A stretch of 64,000 nt of DNA from UBA11524 sp964383815 (GTDB taxonomy: Bacteria > Bacillota > Clostridia > Christensenellales > Aristaeellaceae). Under the pieces are notes generated by a model, which was given only the letters and a program-made list of their open reading frames with translations, did not search any database and was not told the origin of the DNA. Made by a program: the position numbers and the translations under genes. This document shows positions 1-6,582 of this stretch, piece after piece (the first letter of the stretch is position 1; each line of letters opens with the position of its first letter). The stretch spans positions 1 through 64,000 of the forward strand of contig CAYLIC010000003.1 in the NCBI GenBank assembly GCA_964383815.1, written 5' to 3'.

Positions 1-60
1 AAGGACGTGACGCCCATCCCCCACAATGGCTGCCGTCCGCCCAAGCGCCGTCGCGTGTAA
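1..60 (+). CDS. rpsK: 30S ribosomal protein S11, C-terminal fragment
   Basis: The first 60 bases read in frame as the last 19 residues of ribosomal protein S11 (ending HNGCRPPKRRRV) and a TAA stop. The HNGCRPPKRRRV tail is the strongly conserved C-terminus of bacterial S11, which sits on the 30S platform near the mRNA exit. The start lies off the left edge. rpsD follows 24 bases later, then rpoA and rplQ, which is the usual end of the alpha operon in Bacillota. Confidence 0.93.
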   Translation, partial: KDVTPIPHNGCRPPKRRRV

Positions 61-84
61 GGTAACGAAGGAGGACTTAGAACA

Positions 85-681
85 ATGGCAATCAACAAGC
101 AGCCGATCGCCAAGAAGTGCCGGGCTTTCGATATCTCCCCGGCTACGATGGGCTATGGCAATAAGAAGTCTAACCGCAATCCCGGCGGCAACCGTCGTAA
201 GAAGGTTTCTGAATACGGCGCCCAGCTGAAGGAAAAGCAGAAGGTTAAGTTTGTTTACGGCATCCTGGAGAAGCAGTTCCACAAGTACTACCTCAAGGCT
301 GCTAACATGAAGGGCATTACCGGCGACAACATGCTCCAGCTGCTGGAGCTGCGCCTGGACAATGTGGTGTACCGCCTTGGCCTGGCCAAGACCCGCCGCA
401 TGGCCCGCCAGATCGTTGTGCACGGCCACATCCGCGTGAACGGACAGAAGGTGGACATCCCCTCCTATTCCGTGAAGACCGGTGATGTGATCACCCTGCG
501 GCAGAAGTCCGCTGAGCTGGAGATGTTCAAGGCGCTGCGGGAGGGCACCACTGCTGTGACCCCCAAGTGGCTCACCTTCGACGCTCCCAACCTGACTGGC
601 ACCGTGGCCGCCCTGCCTGCACGCGAGGACATCGACCTGCAGCTGCAGGAGAACATGATCGTCGAGTTCTACTCCCGTTAA
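85..681 (+). CDS. rpsD: 30S ribosomal protein S4
   Basis: This 198-residue protein is a full-length S4, a primary 16S rRNA-binding protein of the 30S body. The start ATG follows a clear AAGGAGGAC ribosome binding site. The S4 RNA-binding fold is visible in the middle (LELRLDNVVYRLGLAKTRR, then VVHGHIRVNG). The protein ends IVEFYSR, as S4 usually does. It lacks the N-terminal Zn-binding cysteine cluster seen in some S4 forms, keeping only Cys12. It belongs to the rpsK-rpsD-rpoA-rplQ cluster. Confidence 0.96.
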   Translation: MAINKQPIAKKCRAFDISPATMGYGNKKSNRNPGGNRRKKVSEYGAQLKEKQKVKFVYGILEKQFHKYYLKAANMKGITGDNMLQLLELRLDNVVYRLGLAKTRRMARQIVVHGHIRVNGQKVDIPSYSVKTGDVITLRQKSAELEMFKALREGTTAVTPKWLTFDAPNLTGTVAALPAREDIDLQLQENMIVEFYSR

Positions 682-770
682 TGAAGAGCGCTTGAGGCTG
701 GCGGGGGATGAACCCCACCGGCCCAAAGCATTGCTCTTCACCCAGGATCCGATTGAGGAGGGTAAACGAA

Positions 771-1718
771 ATGATCGTAGAAATCGAAAAGGCACGCATC
801 GAGTGCGTGGAGGTTGGCCAGAACAACTGCTATGGCAAGTTTGTTGTGGAGCCCCTGGAGCGCGGCTTCGGTCACACCCTGGGCAACAGCCTGCGCCGTG
901 TGCTGCTGTCCTCCCTTCCTGGCGTGGCGGTCTCCTCTGTACACATCGAAGGTGTGCAGCATGAGTTCTCGACTGTTCCCGGTGTGAAGGAGGACGTGAC
1001 CGAAATCATCCTCAACCTGAAGGGCCTGGCGGTGAAGATGTTCACCGACAACCCCAAGCAGGTCGTCATTGATGTGAAGGGCCCCTGTGTGCTCACGGCG
1101 GGCGACATCAAGGTGGACGATGAGGTTGAGATCATCAATCCTGAACTGCACATTGCCACCCTGAATGAGGATGCTCACCTGCAGATGCAGCTGATGCTGG
1201 AAAAGGGCCGCGGCTATGTGAGCGCCGACAAGAATAAGAATGCCAGCATGCCCATTGGCGTGATTCCCATGGATAGCATTTTCACCCCCATCCGGAAGGT
1301 GAACTACACCGTGGAAGACACCCGCGTGGGCCAGATTACCGACTATGACAGGCTGACCCTGGAAATTTGGACCAACGGAACCCTGAAGCCCGAGGAGGCT
1401 ATCAGCGGTGCCGCGAAGATCCTGTCCGAGCACCTGTCCCTGTTCGTGTCCCTGACCGATCAGGTGATGCCGGTGAGCATGGTGCAGCCCGAGGACGACA
1501 AGAAGGAAAAGGTTCTCGAGATGACCATTGAGGAGCTGGACCTGTCCGTTCGTGCGTACAACTGCCTGAAGCGCGCTGGCATTAACAGCGTGGCTGAGCT
1601 GGTGCAGCGCAACCAGGAGGACATGATGAAGGTTCGCAACCTGGGCCGCAAGAGCCTGGAGGAAGTGGAGCAGAAGCTGGAGGCCCTGGGCCTTGGCCTG
1701 CGTCCCAACGAAGAATAA
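771..1718 (+). CDS. rpoA: DNA-directed RNA polymerase subunit alpha
   Basis: RNA polymerase alpha subunit, 315 residues, the usual length. The N-terminal assembly domain carries the conserved FVVEPLERGFGHTLGNSLRR stretch. The C-terminal domain, which contacts UP elements and activators, starts near residue 245 with MTIEELDLSVRAYNCLKRAG and ends with NLGRKSLEEVEQKL. An in-frame upstream ATG at 708 was rejected because a GAGGAGGG ribosome binding site stands just before the ATG at 771 and homologues start MI(V/E)IEK. The 89 bases between rpsD and rpoA hold no other gene. Confidence 0.97.
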   Translation: MIVEIEKARIECVEVGQNNCYGKFVVEPLERGFGHTLGNSLRRVLLSSLPGVAVSSVHIEGVQHEFSTVPGVKEDVTEIILNLKGLAVKMFTDNPKQVVIDVKGPCVLTAGDIKVDDEVEIINPELHIATLNEDAHLQMQLMLEKGRGYVSADKNKNASMPIGVIPMDSIFTPIRKVNYTVEDTRVGQITDYDRLTLEIWTNGTLKPEEAISGAAKILSEHLSLFVSLTDQVMPVSMVQPEDDKKEKVLEMTIEELDLSVRAYNCLKRAGINSVAELVQRNQEDMMKVRNLGRKSLEEVEQKLEALGLGLRPNEE

Positions 1719-1777
1719 CACAAGCTGGGCGGGAGCACGCTCCCATTCAGCATAGCCCGTGAAGGAGGAAAATTCCC

Positions 1778-2290
1778 ATGGCACATCAGCGCAAGCTCGG
1801 TCGCACTGCTGACCAGCGCAAGGCTCTGCTGCGTAACCAGGTGACCAACCTCATCTGGTACGGCCGCATTGAGACCACCGAAGCCAAGGCGAAGGAAGTC
1901 CGCCGCATTGCCGACAAGATGATCACCCTGGCCATCAAGGAATGCGACAACACCATTGCCACCACCAAGGAAACCCACAACGACAAGGGCCAGGTCATGA
2001 CCATTGACGTGGTGAACGACGCGCCCTCCAAGCTGCATGCCCGCCGCCTGATGATGGCTTACCTGTACGACCTGAAGGAGCAGAAGCAGGACGACGAGAA
2101 CAAGGCAGAATACAAAGAGCGCACCAAGGACAACAAGCACCCCGTGGTGGAGAAGCTCTTCCGCGAAATCGGCCCCAAGTACAAGGCCCGCAACGCTGAG
2201 AAGAACTGCTCCGGCGGCTACACCCGCATCTACAAGCTGGGACCCCGTCGCGGCGACGCTGCCGAGATGGTCGTTCTCGAGCTGATCTGA
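1778..2290 (+). CDS. rplQ: 50S ribosomal protein L17 with extra internal segments
   Basis: The N-terminus (RKLGRTADQRKALLRNQ) and C-terminus (YTRIYKLGPRRGDAAEM) are unmistakable L17, a protein at the peptide exit side of the 50S subunit. At 170 residues it is about 50 longer than the roughly 120-residue Bacillus form. The extra length is mostly one insert of about 30 residues after MITLAIKE and a lysine/glutamate-rich stretch before the GGYTRI motif. The start follows GAAGGAGG. It is the last gene of the cluster, with a terminator 35 bases after the stop. Confidence 0.95.
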   Translation: MAHQRKLGRTADQRKALLRNQVTNLIWYGRIETTEAKAKEVRRIADKMITLAIKECDNTIATTKETHNDKGQVMTIDVVNDAPSKLHARRLMMAYLYDLKEQKQDDENKAEYKERTKDNKHPVVEKLFREIGPKYKARNAEKNCSGGYTRIYKLGPRRGDAAEMVVLELI

Positions 2291-2324
2291 CACACATAAC
2301 ACCGCACACATCAAAGCAAAGCAT

Positions 2325-2355
2325 CCGTCCTCCCCGCACAGGAGGACGGTTTTTT
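2325..2355 (+). terminator. Intrinsic terminator of the rpsD-rpoA-rplQ cluster
   Basis: Perfect 9-bp stem (CCGTCCTCC / GGAGGACGG) with a 7-base loop, followed by six T residues. It lies 35 bases after rplQ. Confidence 0.93.
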
Positions 2356-2454
2356 GTGCCCCGAAAACCTTTACAGAAACTTCATTCTTTCGTGAAAGGG
2401 TTGAACCACAAGGGTTTGTGGGGTGCGGGAGGAATGGCGCTGCCGCAGTGGGCC

Positions 2455-2483
2455 TTGACCCGGGCGGCGGTTTGGGGCATAAT
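2455..2483 (+). promoter_or_regulatory. Sigma-A promoter for the 2518 gene
   Basis: TTGACC, 17-base spacer, CATAAT. It lies 35 bases before the GTG start of the next gene. Confidence 0.75.
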
Positions 2484-2517
2484 AGATACAGGACGAGCCA
2501 CCAAAGGAGGGTACCGC

Positions 2518-2982
2518 GTGTACACGGAAAACGATTTGCAGAGCATTCTTGCCCAGGAGAAAAAGCGCTGGTATGTGCTGGGCGGCATTAGCCTGGCGCT
2601 GCTGGGCGGCGTGATTTACTCCTTCATCATCCGCAGCCAGCCGCTGACTGCCGGGCTGACCCTTGCCCTGGGCGCGGTGATGATTTTCTTTTACGACCTG
2701 ACCATCAAGCCTGTGCACTGCTATGCCTGCCTGCTGAACAACCTGCTCCACGGCCGCAGGCGGGAGCTGGACTGCACCTTCCGCAGTGTGGATGCGGATG
2801 TATCCGTGGTGGACGGCGTGAAATATTTTGCGCTGACCCTGGAGCAAACGGATGAAGATGGCGACACGTTTGAGCGTATGCTGTATTGGGATGCGCAGAA
2901 GCCCTTTCCACCGCTGGTGGGCGGCGAAAGGCTGCACATCCTCTACCACGACCGGATGGTGGCTGACCTCACCCTGCTGTGA
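2518..2982 (+). CDS. Small membrane protein of unknown function
   Basis: A 154-residue protein I do not recognise. Two closely spaced hydrophobic segments (about residues 19-39 and 45-62) form a hairpin anchor. A soluble, mostly polar domain of about 90 residues follows, probably on the cytoplasmic side. It has a CYAC pair near residue 68 just after the membrane. The GTG start was chosen because AAAGGAGG lies seven bases upstream and a near-consensus promoter precedes it; an in-frame ATG at 2356 lies inside the preceding terminator region. The universal stress protein gene follows 30 bases later, so the two are probably co-transcribed. Confidence 0.7.
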   Translation: MYTENDLQSILAQEKKRWYVLGGISLALLGGVIYSFIIRSQPLTAGLTLALGAVMIFFYDLTIKPVHCYACLLNNLLHGRRRELDCTFRSVDADVSVVDGVKYFALTLEQTDEDGDTFERMLYWDAQKPFPPLVGGERLHILYHDRMVADLTLL

Positions 2983-3012
2983 GCCGCCAGGCCGGGAAAG
3001 GAGCGGTGCCCA

Positions 3013-3384
3013 ATGGAAACTGTATTGGTTTGCGTTACGGGCCAGCAATCCAGCCAGCGGCTCATCCACCGGGGTGCGGAGCTGGCGGCCCGGCACGGCG
3101 CCCAGCTGCTGGTGCTGGCTGTTTCCGGCAGCGGGTTTAACCTGCTGACCAACCCGGAGGTGAGCCAGTCCCTGAACGACCTGTACCGCCTGAGCGGGCA
3201 GGTGGGCGCGGAGATGACCATGCTCCACGACACGGATGCCCACCGGGCCATTTGCGATTTTGCCCGCCAGCGGGGCGCCACCCGGCTGGTGCTGGGGGAG
3301 AGCAAGGCCGGTGATGGCAGCTTTGTGGCGCGGCTGATGCAGGCGCTGCCGCAGGTGAGCTTTTCCATCGAACCCAACCCATGA
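3013..3384 (+). CDS. Universal stress protein (UspA-like) single domain
   Basis: A 123-residue alpha/beta protein with the Usp layout: first strand VLVCVTGQQSSQRLI, a central LLVLAVSG strand, and the ARQRGATRLVLGESK segment typical of the Usp-like domain of KdpD and stand-alone relatives. The canonical ATP-binding G-2x-G-9x-G(S/T) motif is not clear, so nucleotide binding is doubtful. It has an AAAGGAG ribosome binding site. It is second in a two-gene unit with the 2518 membrane protein and ends at a terminator shared with convergent rnz. The role is inferred from the family only. Confidence 0.72.
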   Translation: METVLVCVTGQQSSQRLIHRGAELAARHGAQLLVLAVSGSGFNLLTNPEVSQSLNDLYRLSGQVGAEMTMLHDTDAHRAICDFARQRGATRLVLGESKAGDGSFVARLMQALPQVSFSIEPNP

Positions 3385-3388
3385 AAAA

Positions 3389-3412
3389 AGGAGCTGCTTT
3401 TTAGCGGCTCCT
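3389..3412. terminator. Bidirectional terminator between usp and rnz
   Basis: Nine-pair stem (AGGAGCTGC / GCGGCTCCT, with one G-U pair in RNA) and a 6-base loop. It is followed by TATTCTTATT on the plus strand and preceded by AAAAA, which becomes a U tract on the minus strand. It serves both convergent genes. Confidence 0.82.
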
Positions 3413-3417
3413 TATTC

Positions 3418-4317
3418 TTATTCCCCGGGATATGGAAGTGAGAAGCACTGCCCGTCAGCGGCGGCGAGGGTTGCGGGGAAGATGCTCCGGGCGTTGGGCA
3501 GGCAGGCAGATGGATCGTCAATGCAGTTGCTGAAGTGGGTCAGCACCAGCTGCCTGGCCTGGGCGTCCCGGGCCAGGCCGGCGGCCTCGGCAAAGAGCAT
3601 GTGGTGGTTCTTCAGGGCTTGCGGGCGTTTGCTTTCATCGCCATACATACCTTCAAGAATCATCAGGTCGGCCCCGGTGCCATACTGGACAATCTCCGGC
3701 ACAGGCCGGGTGTCTGTGGCGTAGAGCAGGGTGATGCCGGGCCTTGCCGGGCCAAGAACCTCCTGGGGAGTTACGCCGTCAACCGTTAGGCCGTGCTGCA
3801 AGTCCTTCCAGCGGGATATGGGAATGCCCAGTGCTTGCGCCTTATCCGGCTGAAAAGCACCCTGGCGCGGCAGATGCAGCCGGTAGCCATAGCAGGGAAT
3901 GCCGTGGTTCAGCGGAAAGGCGGTGATGTCAAGACCAATCAGGCTGAACTGCTCCACCGGGCTGCGAAGCTCGTGGAGCACCAGGGGGAAGGACAGCGCA
4001 GGCGCAATGACCCGCAGGCCATCAATCACCCTTTTCAGGCCTGCAGGCCCCCAAATGTGAAAGGGTTCCCTGCGCTCCGCCTTGTCCAGGGACAGGAGAA
4101 AACCGGGCACGCCGCCGCAGTGATCCCCATGGAAATGGGTGATGAGCATGCCATCGATGCAGCGGAACCCCCATCCCAGCCGCCGAATGCCCACCTGGGT
4201 ACCCTCACCGCAGTCAATCAGCAGGCTGCGGCCGTTCACCCGCACATACAGGCTGGACAAGGCTCTGTCCGGCAGCGGCAGCGCGCCGCCCGTCCCCAGG
4301 GTGCAGCACTCAAGCAT
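3418..4317 (-). CDS. rnz: Ribonuclease Z
   Basis: tRNA 3'-processing endoribonuclease of the metallo-beta-lactamase fold, 299 residues, the usual length. The metal-binding motif HFHGDH is at residues 61-66, preceded by LLIDCGEGTQ. Further family signatures are LNHGIPCYGYRL, YATDTRP and the LTHFSNC region near the C-terminus. The ATG at 4317 was chosen over an upstream in-frame start because AAAGGAGG lies just before it. That ribosome binding site is the 3' arm of a terminator-like hairpin (see 4319-4361). Because the genome-encoded tRNA-Leu here lacks CCA, cleavage by RNase Z followed by CCA addition is the expected maturation route. Confidence 0.93.
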   Translation of the reverse strand: MLECCTLGTGGALPLPDRALSSLYVRVNGRSLLIDCGEGTQVGIRRLGWGFRCIDGMLITHFHGDHCGGVPGFLLSLDKAERREPFHIWGPAGLKRVIDGLRVIAPALSFPLVLHELRSPVEQFSLIGLDITAFPLNHGIPCYGYRLHLPRQGAFQPDKAQALGIPISRWKDLQHGLTVDGVTPQEVLGPARPGITLLYATDTRPVPEIVQYGTGADLMILEGMYGDESKRPQALKNHHMLFAEAAGLARDAQARQLVLTHFSNCIDDPSACLPNARSIFPATLAAADGQCFSLPYPGE

Positions 4318-4318
4318 G

Positions 4319-4361
4319 AAAAAACCTCCTTTGGCAATATTCACTCATTCGCCAAAGGAGG
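4319..4361 (-). promoter_or_regulatory. Hairpin plus U6 that contains the rnz Shine-Dalgarno
   Basis: On the minus strand CCTCCTTTGGC (4351-4361) pairs perfectly with GCCAAAGGAGG (4325-4335) across a 15-base loop. Six T residues (4319-4324), one C and the rnz ATG follow. It has the shape of an intrinsic terminator for upstream thiT, but the 3' arm is also the rnz ribosome binding site. Folding would therefore both end transcription and hide the site. Confidence 0.8.
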
Positions 4362-4401
4362 CCAATTATCCTGCATACCGGGCCTTGTTTATGCTGTATG
4401 C

Positions 4402-4422
4402 ACAGGTGCACTGTGCACCTGT
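4402..4422. repeat. Perfect 21-bp dyad between thiT and rnz
   Basis: ACAGGTGCAC, T, GTGCACCTGT: ten-base arms around a single central base. It has no U tract, so it is a poor terminator. An operator site is possible. A related GTGCAC-rich dyad lies at 10621-10651. Confidence 0.6.
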
Positions 4423-4428
4423 CCCGCG

Positions 4429-5097
4429 TTACTTCACCTTCCGCAGCTCCCGCATGAGCCGTGGGCCTGCCAGCGCTGCAAGCACTGCGCAGACCAGGCA
4501 CTCGGGCACCATGTAGCCTGTGTTATACCCCAGGGAGTACAGCAAGGGGGACATACCCTCCGGTGCATACTCCGCAAAGAAGATGGCGCCGGACAGGGCG
4601 GAGGCCAGCAGGCGACCTGCACAGGAGGCGATGGTGCCCAGGGTCATGCCCAGGTAGACCTTTTTGCTCCGGCTGAAGAGGCCTGCCAGGCCCAGCAGGC
4701 CAAAGGCGATGGGGTAATCCAGCAGCATTTGCGGCAGGGAGTAGAACGTGGGCTTGAGGATGAACTGCAGCAGGCCGTAGATGGCACCCAGGCTCAGGCC
4801 CGGGCCTGCGCCGTACACATACGCAAAGAGGATGATGGGCAGCATGCTGGCAGCAGTGACGGAGCCGCCCTGGGGCAGGGAGAACACCTTGATGAGGCTC
4901 AGCACGGAGCTGAGCGCCATGCACACGGCGCCCAGCGCCAGTGTCTGCGTTGTCCAGACGGACTTGGCGGCCTTGTGCTTCCGCCTGCGCCAGAGCAGGA
5001 CGCCGCCAACCAGCAGCACTGCCAGCAGCAGCCAGCCCCAGAAGGTCAGCTCGGTAAAATCACCAAAGGCGGTCTTAAGCCAGGAAGAAAAATCCAT
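4429..5097 (-). CDS. thiT: Thiamine ECF transporter S component (ThiT/YuaJ family)
   Basis: A 222-residue integral membrane protein that binds thiamine and works with a shared ECF energy-coupling module not present here. After a first TM helix (about residues 18-36) and a basic loop RRRKHK, the ThiT-type core follows: KVFSLPQGGSVTAASMLPI, then GLLQFILKP and LLDYPIAFGLLGLAGL. These PQGGS and LDYP motifs mark ThiT. The assignment is supported independently by the TPP riboswitch directly upstream. The start at 5097 has AAAAAGGAGG before it; the longer in-frame reading would run back into the riboswitch terminator. Confidence 0.9.
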   Translation of the reverse strand: MDFSSWLKTAFGDFTELTFWGWLLLAVLLVGGVLLWRRRKHKAAKSVWTTQTLALGAVCMALSSVLSLIKVFSLPQGGSVTAASMLPIILFAYVYGAGPGLSLGAIYGLLQFILKPTFYSLPQMLLDYPIAFGLLGLAGLFSRSKKVYLGMTLGTIASCAGRLLASALSGAIFFAEYAPEGMSPLLYSLGYNTGYMVPECLVCAVLAALAGPRLMRELRKVK

Positions 5098-5126
5098 GAG
5101 GGTACCTCCTTTTTCTTTCGCATCCC

Positions 5127-5155
5127 CAAAAGAAAAACCCGCGAGCGTTCGCGGG
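5127..5155 (-). terminator. Riboswitch-controlled terminator in the thiT leader
   Basis: On the minus strand CCCGCGA / TCGCGGG with a 4-base loop, then TTTTTCTTTT. It lies between the TPP aptamer and the thiT ribosome binding site. A second small hairpin (GGCCTT / AAGGCC) stands between aptamer and terminator. Confidence 0.85.
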
Positions 5156-5203
5156 GAAACAGGAGCGGCCTTTCGCAAGGCCCACGCCGTGCACTGCGTG
5201 TTT

Positions 5204-5290
5204 CCGATTCCCTACGGTAGGATTACCTACACAGGTTCCAAGGGTCGAGCCGGAAGGCTCTCTCAGCAGCTTTTGCTGCACCCCCATCGG
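5204..5290 (-). promoter_or_regulatory. TPP riboswitch (THI element)
   Basis: On the minus strand the conserved thi-box blocks appear in order: closing stem CCGAT...ATCGG, GGGGGTGC, GCTGAGAGA, GACCCTTGGAACCTG, GGTAATCC and GTAGGGAA. This is a complete TPP aptamer. The intrinsic terminator at 5127-5155 suggests that TPP binding shuts off thiT by transcription termination. Confidence 0.96.
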
Positions 5291-5309
5291 TGGATGCTGT
5301 TACGGTGCT

Positions 5310-5337
5310 ATTATAGCACGGAAAAATAGTTTGTCAA
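5310..5337 (-). promoter_or_regulatory. Sigma-A promoter for thiT
   Basis: On the minus strand TTGACA, 16-base spacer, TATAAT, firing into the TPP riboswitch. Its -35 box is back-to-back with the padR -35 box, five bases away. Confidence 0.85.
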
Positions 5338-5342
5338 GGGTA

Positions 5343-5371
5343 TTGACAAGTATATCGGTGGGCGATATAAT
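5343..5371 (+). promoter_or_regulatory. Consensus sigma-A promoter for padR
   Basis: Perfect TTGACA, 17-base spacer, perfect TATAAT. Such a strong promoter would usually need repression, and the -10 box is embedded in the 5351-5391 palindromes. Confidence 0.92.
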
Positions 5372-5391
5372 TTATATCGTAAGCCGATATA
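5351..5391 (+). promoter_or_regulatory. Nested palindromic operator, probably for PadR
   Basis: The core TATATCG occurs four times in alternating orientation: TATATCGG (5351-5358), CGATATAA (5363-5370), TTATATCG (5372-5379) and CCGATATA (5384-5391). Together they form one 41-bp dyad overlapping the spacer, -10 box and start site. PadR proteins commonly repress their own promoters, so self-repression is the likely role. Confidence 0.75.
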
Positions 5392-5415
5392 ACGGCGGAC
5401 GAAAGGAAGGAACCT

Positions 5416-5733
5416 ATGGGAAACAACGGAGCCTTGACGGAGGCGGTGTATTACATTCTGCTGTCGCTGTTGCAGCCCATGCACGGGTATGGCATCATGC
5501 AGAATGTGGAAAAGCTGTCCGGCGGGCGGCTGCACCTGGCGGCAGGCACGCTGTATGGGGCCATCAGCACCATGCAGGAGAAGGGATGGATTGCCGCGCT
5601 GCCGGGGGAAAGCGACAGCCGGAAGAAGGCATATTGCATCACAGGCGCAGGCCGGCAGGTGCTGCTCGGGGAGTATGAACGCTTGCAGGAGCTGGTGCGC
5701 AACGGGCGCAGCCTGCTGGAGGAGGAAGCATGA
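5416..5733 (+). CDS. PadR family transcriptional repressor
   Basis: A 105-residue PadR winged-helix protein of the short (subfamily 2) type. It shows the usual opening (YYILLSLLQPMHGYGIMQNV), the recognition region GTLYGAISTMQEKGWI and the wing (DSRKKAYCITGAGRQVL), then a short C-terminal helix for dimerisation. The ribosome binding site is GAAAGGAAGG. The stop overlaps the start of the DUF2812 gene by four bases, a pairing often seen in Bacillota. The promoter in front carries a 41-bp nested dyad that is probably its own binding site. The inducer is unknown. Confidence 0.92.
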   Translation: MGNNGALTEAVYYILLSLLQPMHGYGIMQNVEKLSGGRLHLAAGTLYGAISTMQEKGWIAALPGESDSRKKAYCITGAGRQVLLGEYERLQELVRNGRSLLEEEA

Positions 5734-6272
5734 GGACGAAGGTTCGCAAATGGTTCTGGGTTTGGGAGTTCAAAAAGGAAGAAAAGTGGCTGAACGACAT
5801 GGCGGCCCAGGGCAAGGCGCTGGTGCAGGCAAGCCTTGGTTCGTACGAGTTTGAGGACTGCAGGCCGGGAGCGTACATCATCCGCCTGCAAATGCTGGAG
5901 CACGCACCCGGCGTGGAGGAAGGCCAGGCGTATATCCACTTTGTGGAGGAAACGGGCGCGGAGCATGTGGGCAGCGTGCAGCGGTGGGCATACTTCCGCA
6001 GGAAGGCGGAGCAGGGCAGCTTTGAACTGATGGGGGACAATGCCACACGAATCAAGCATCTCCGCAACATTATGTGGACGGTGATTCCTCTGGCGCTGCT
6101 GAACCTGTTCAATGCCTTTAACAGCATTCGTGTGAGCATTGAGCGTCCCATGCCTGTTATGATGGTGGTCGGTGCTGCATGCGCAGCGGTAACCCTCCTG
6201 CTGGCCTACGCCCTCTATCGCCTGAATGCTGAGAAGAGGCGCCTGGAGAAGGAATCGCAGCTATTTGAGTGA
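5730..6272 (+). CDS. DUF2812 membrane protein, partner of PadR
   Basis: A 180-residue protein with the DUF2812 signature at the N-terminus (WFWVWEFKKEEKWLNDMAAQ). A soluble beta-rich part runs to about residue 105. Two TM helices follow (about 112-130 and 140-162), then a charged tail. Members of this family sit next to padR-type regulators and may sense or react to membrane-active compounds, but no biochemical role is established that I know of. The ATG overlaps the padR stop (ATGA), so translation is coupled. Confidence 0.85.
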   Translation: MRTKVRKWFWVWEFKKEEKWLNDMAAQGKALVQASLGSYEFEDCRPGAYIIRLQMLEHAPGVEEGQAYIHFVEETGAEHVGSVQRWAYFRRKAEQGSFELMGDNATRIKHLRNIMWTVIPLALLNLFNAFNSIRVSIERPMPVMMVVGAACAAVTLLLAYALYRLNAEKRRLEKESQLFE

Positions 6273-6273
6273 C

Positions 6274-6323
6274 CAGCGTCCCTGCCCTGACAACGCGCTT
6301 AAGGGATGAAATCCCTCAATCCC
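6274..6323 (-). repeat. Interspersed palindromic repeat, copy 1 (inverted)
   Basis: Reverse-orientation copy of the repeat family found also at 6450, 19863, 51950 and 61834. Read on the minus strand it runs GGGATTGAGGGAT, TTC, ATCCCTTAAGCGC, then a GGGCAGGGACGCT tail. It begins one base after the DUF2812 stop codon. Together with copy 2 it brackets 126 bp in inverted orientation. Confidence 0.7.
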
Positions 6324-6449
6324 GGCTGGACTGCGCTGCTTGTCATCGCTATTGCGGAGGTGCGCGCACACGTTCTCCATCCGCCACCGCGCAAGCGTGA
6401 CGCCACGCCCGATGCGTGGTGTGATCCATGTTGGTACGCCGTACGAAAC
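6324..6449. other. 126-bp spacer between inverted repeat copies
   Basis: No convincing reading frame, promoter or RNA structure is seen. The segment is GC-rich with short internal palindromes (for example GTACGCCGTAC). It may be the core of a miniature inverted-repeat element bounded by the copies at 6274-6323 and 6450-6524. Confidence 0.4.
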
Positions 6450-6524
6450 GCACACCCGAAAGGGATTCTTAAGGGGTGAAATCCCTTAAGCAGGGTGCAG
6501 GGACAGCGTCCCTGCCCTCTGGCG
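6450..6524 (+). repeat. Interspersed palindromic repeat, copy 2
   Basis: First hairpin 6462-6491 (GGGATTCTTAAGGGG ... AATCCCTTAAGC). Second hairpin 6497-6515 (GCAGGGA, CAGCG, TCCCTGC). The left edge shares GCACACCCGAA with the copy at 61834. Confidence 0.8.
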
Positions 6525-6582
6525 GGAAGAAAAGTGTCGCTTTTTTCGTTGGATTCGTGTAGAATAGGGGGAGGAGGTGCGT

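Noticed and set aside
6324..6449. Possible small RNA gene between repeat copies 1 and 2
   Set aside because: No promoter, no terminator and no recognised RNA family motif; more likely the core of a repeat-bounded element.
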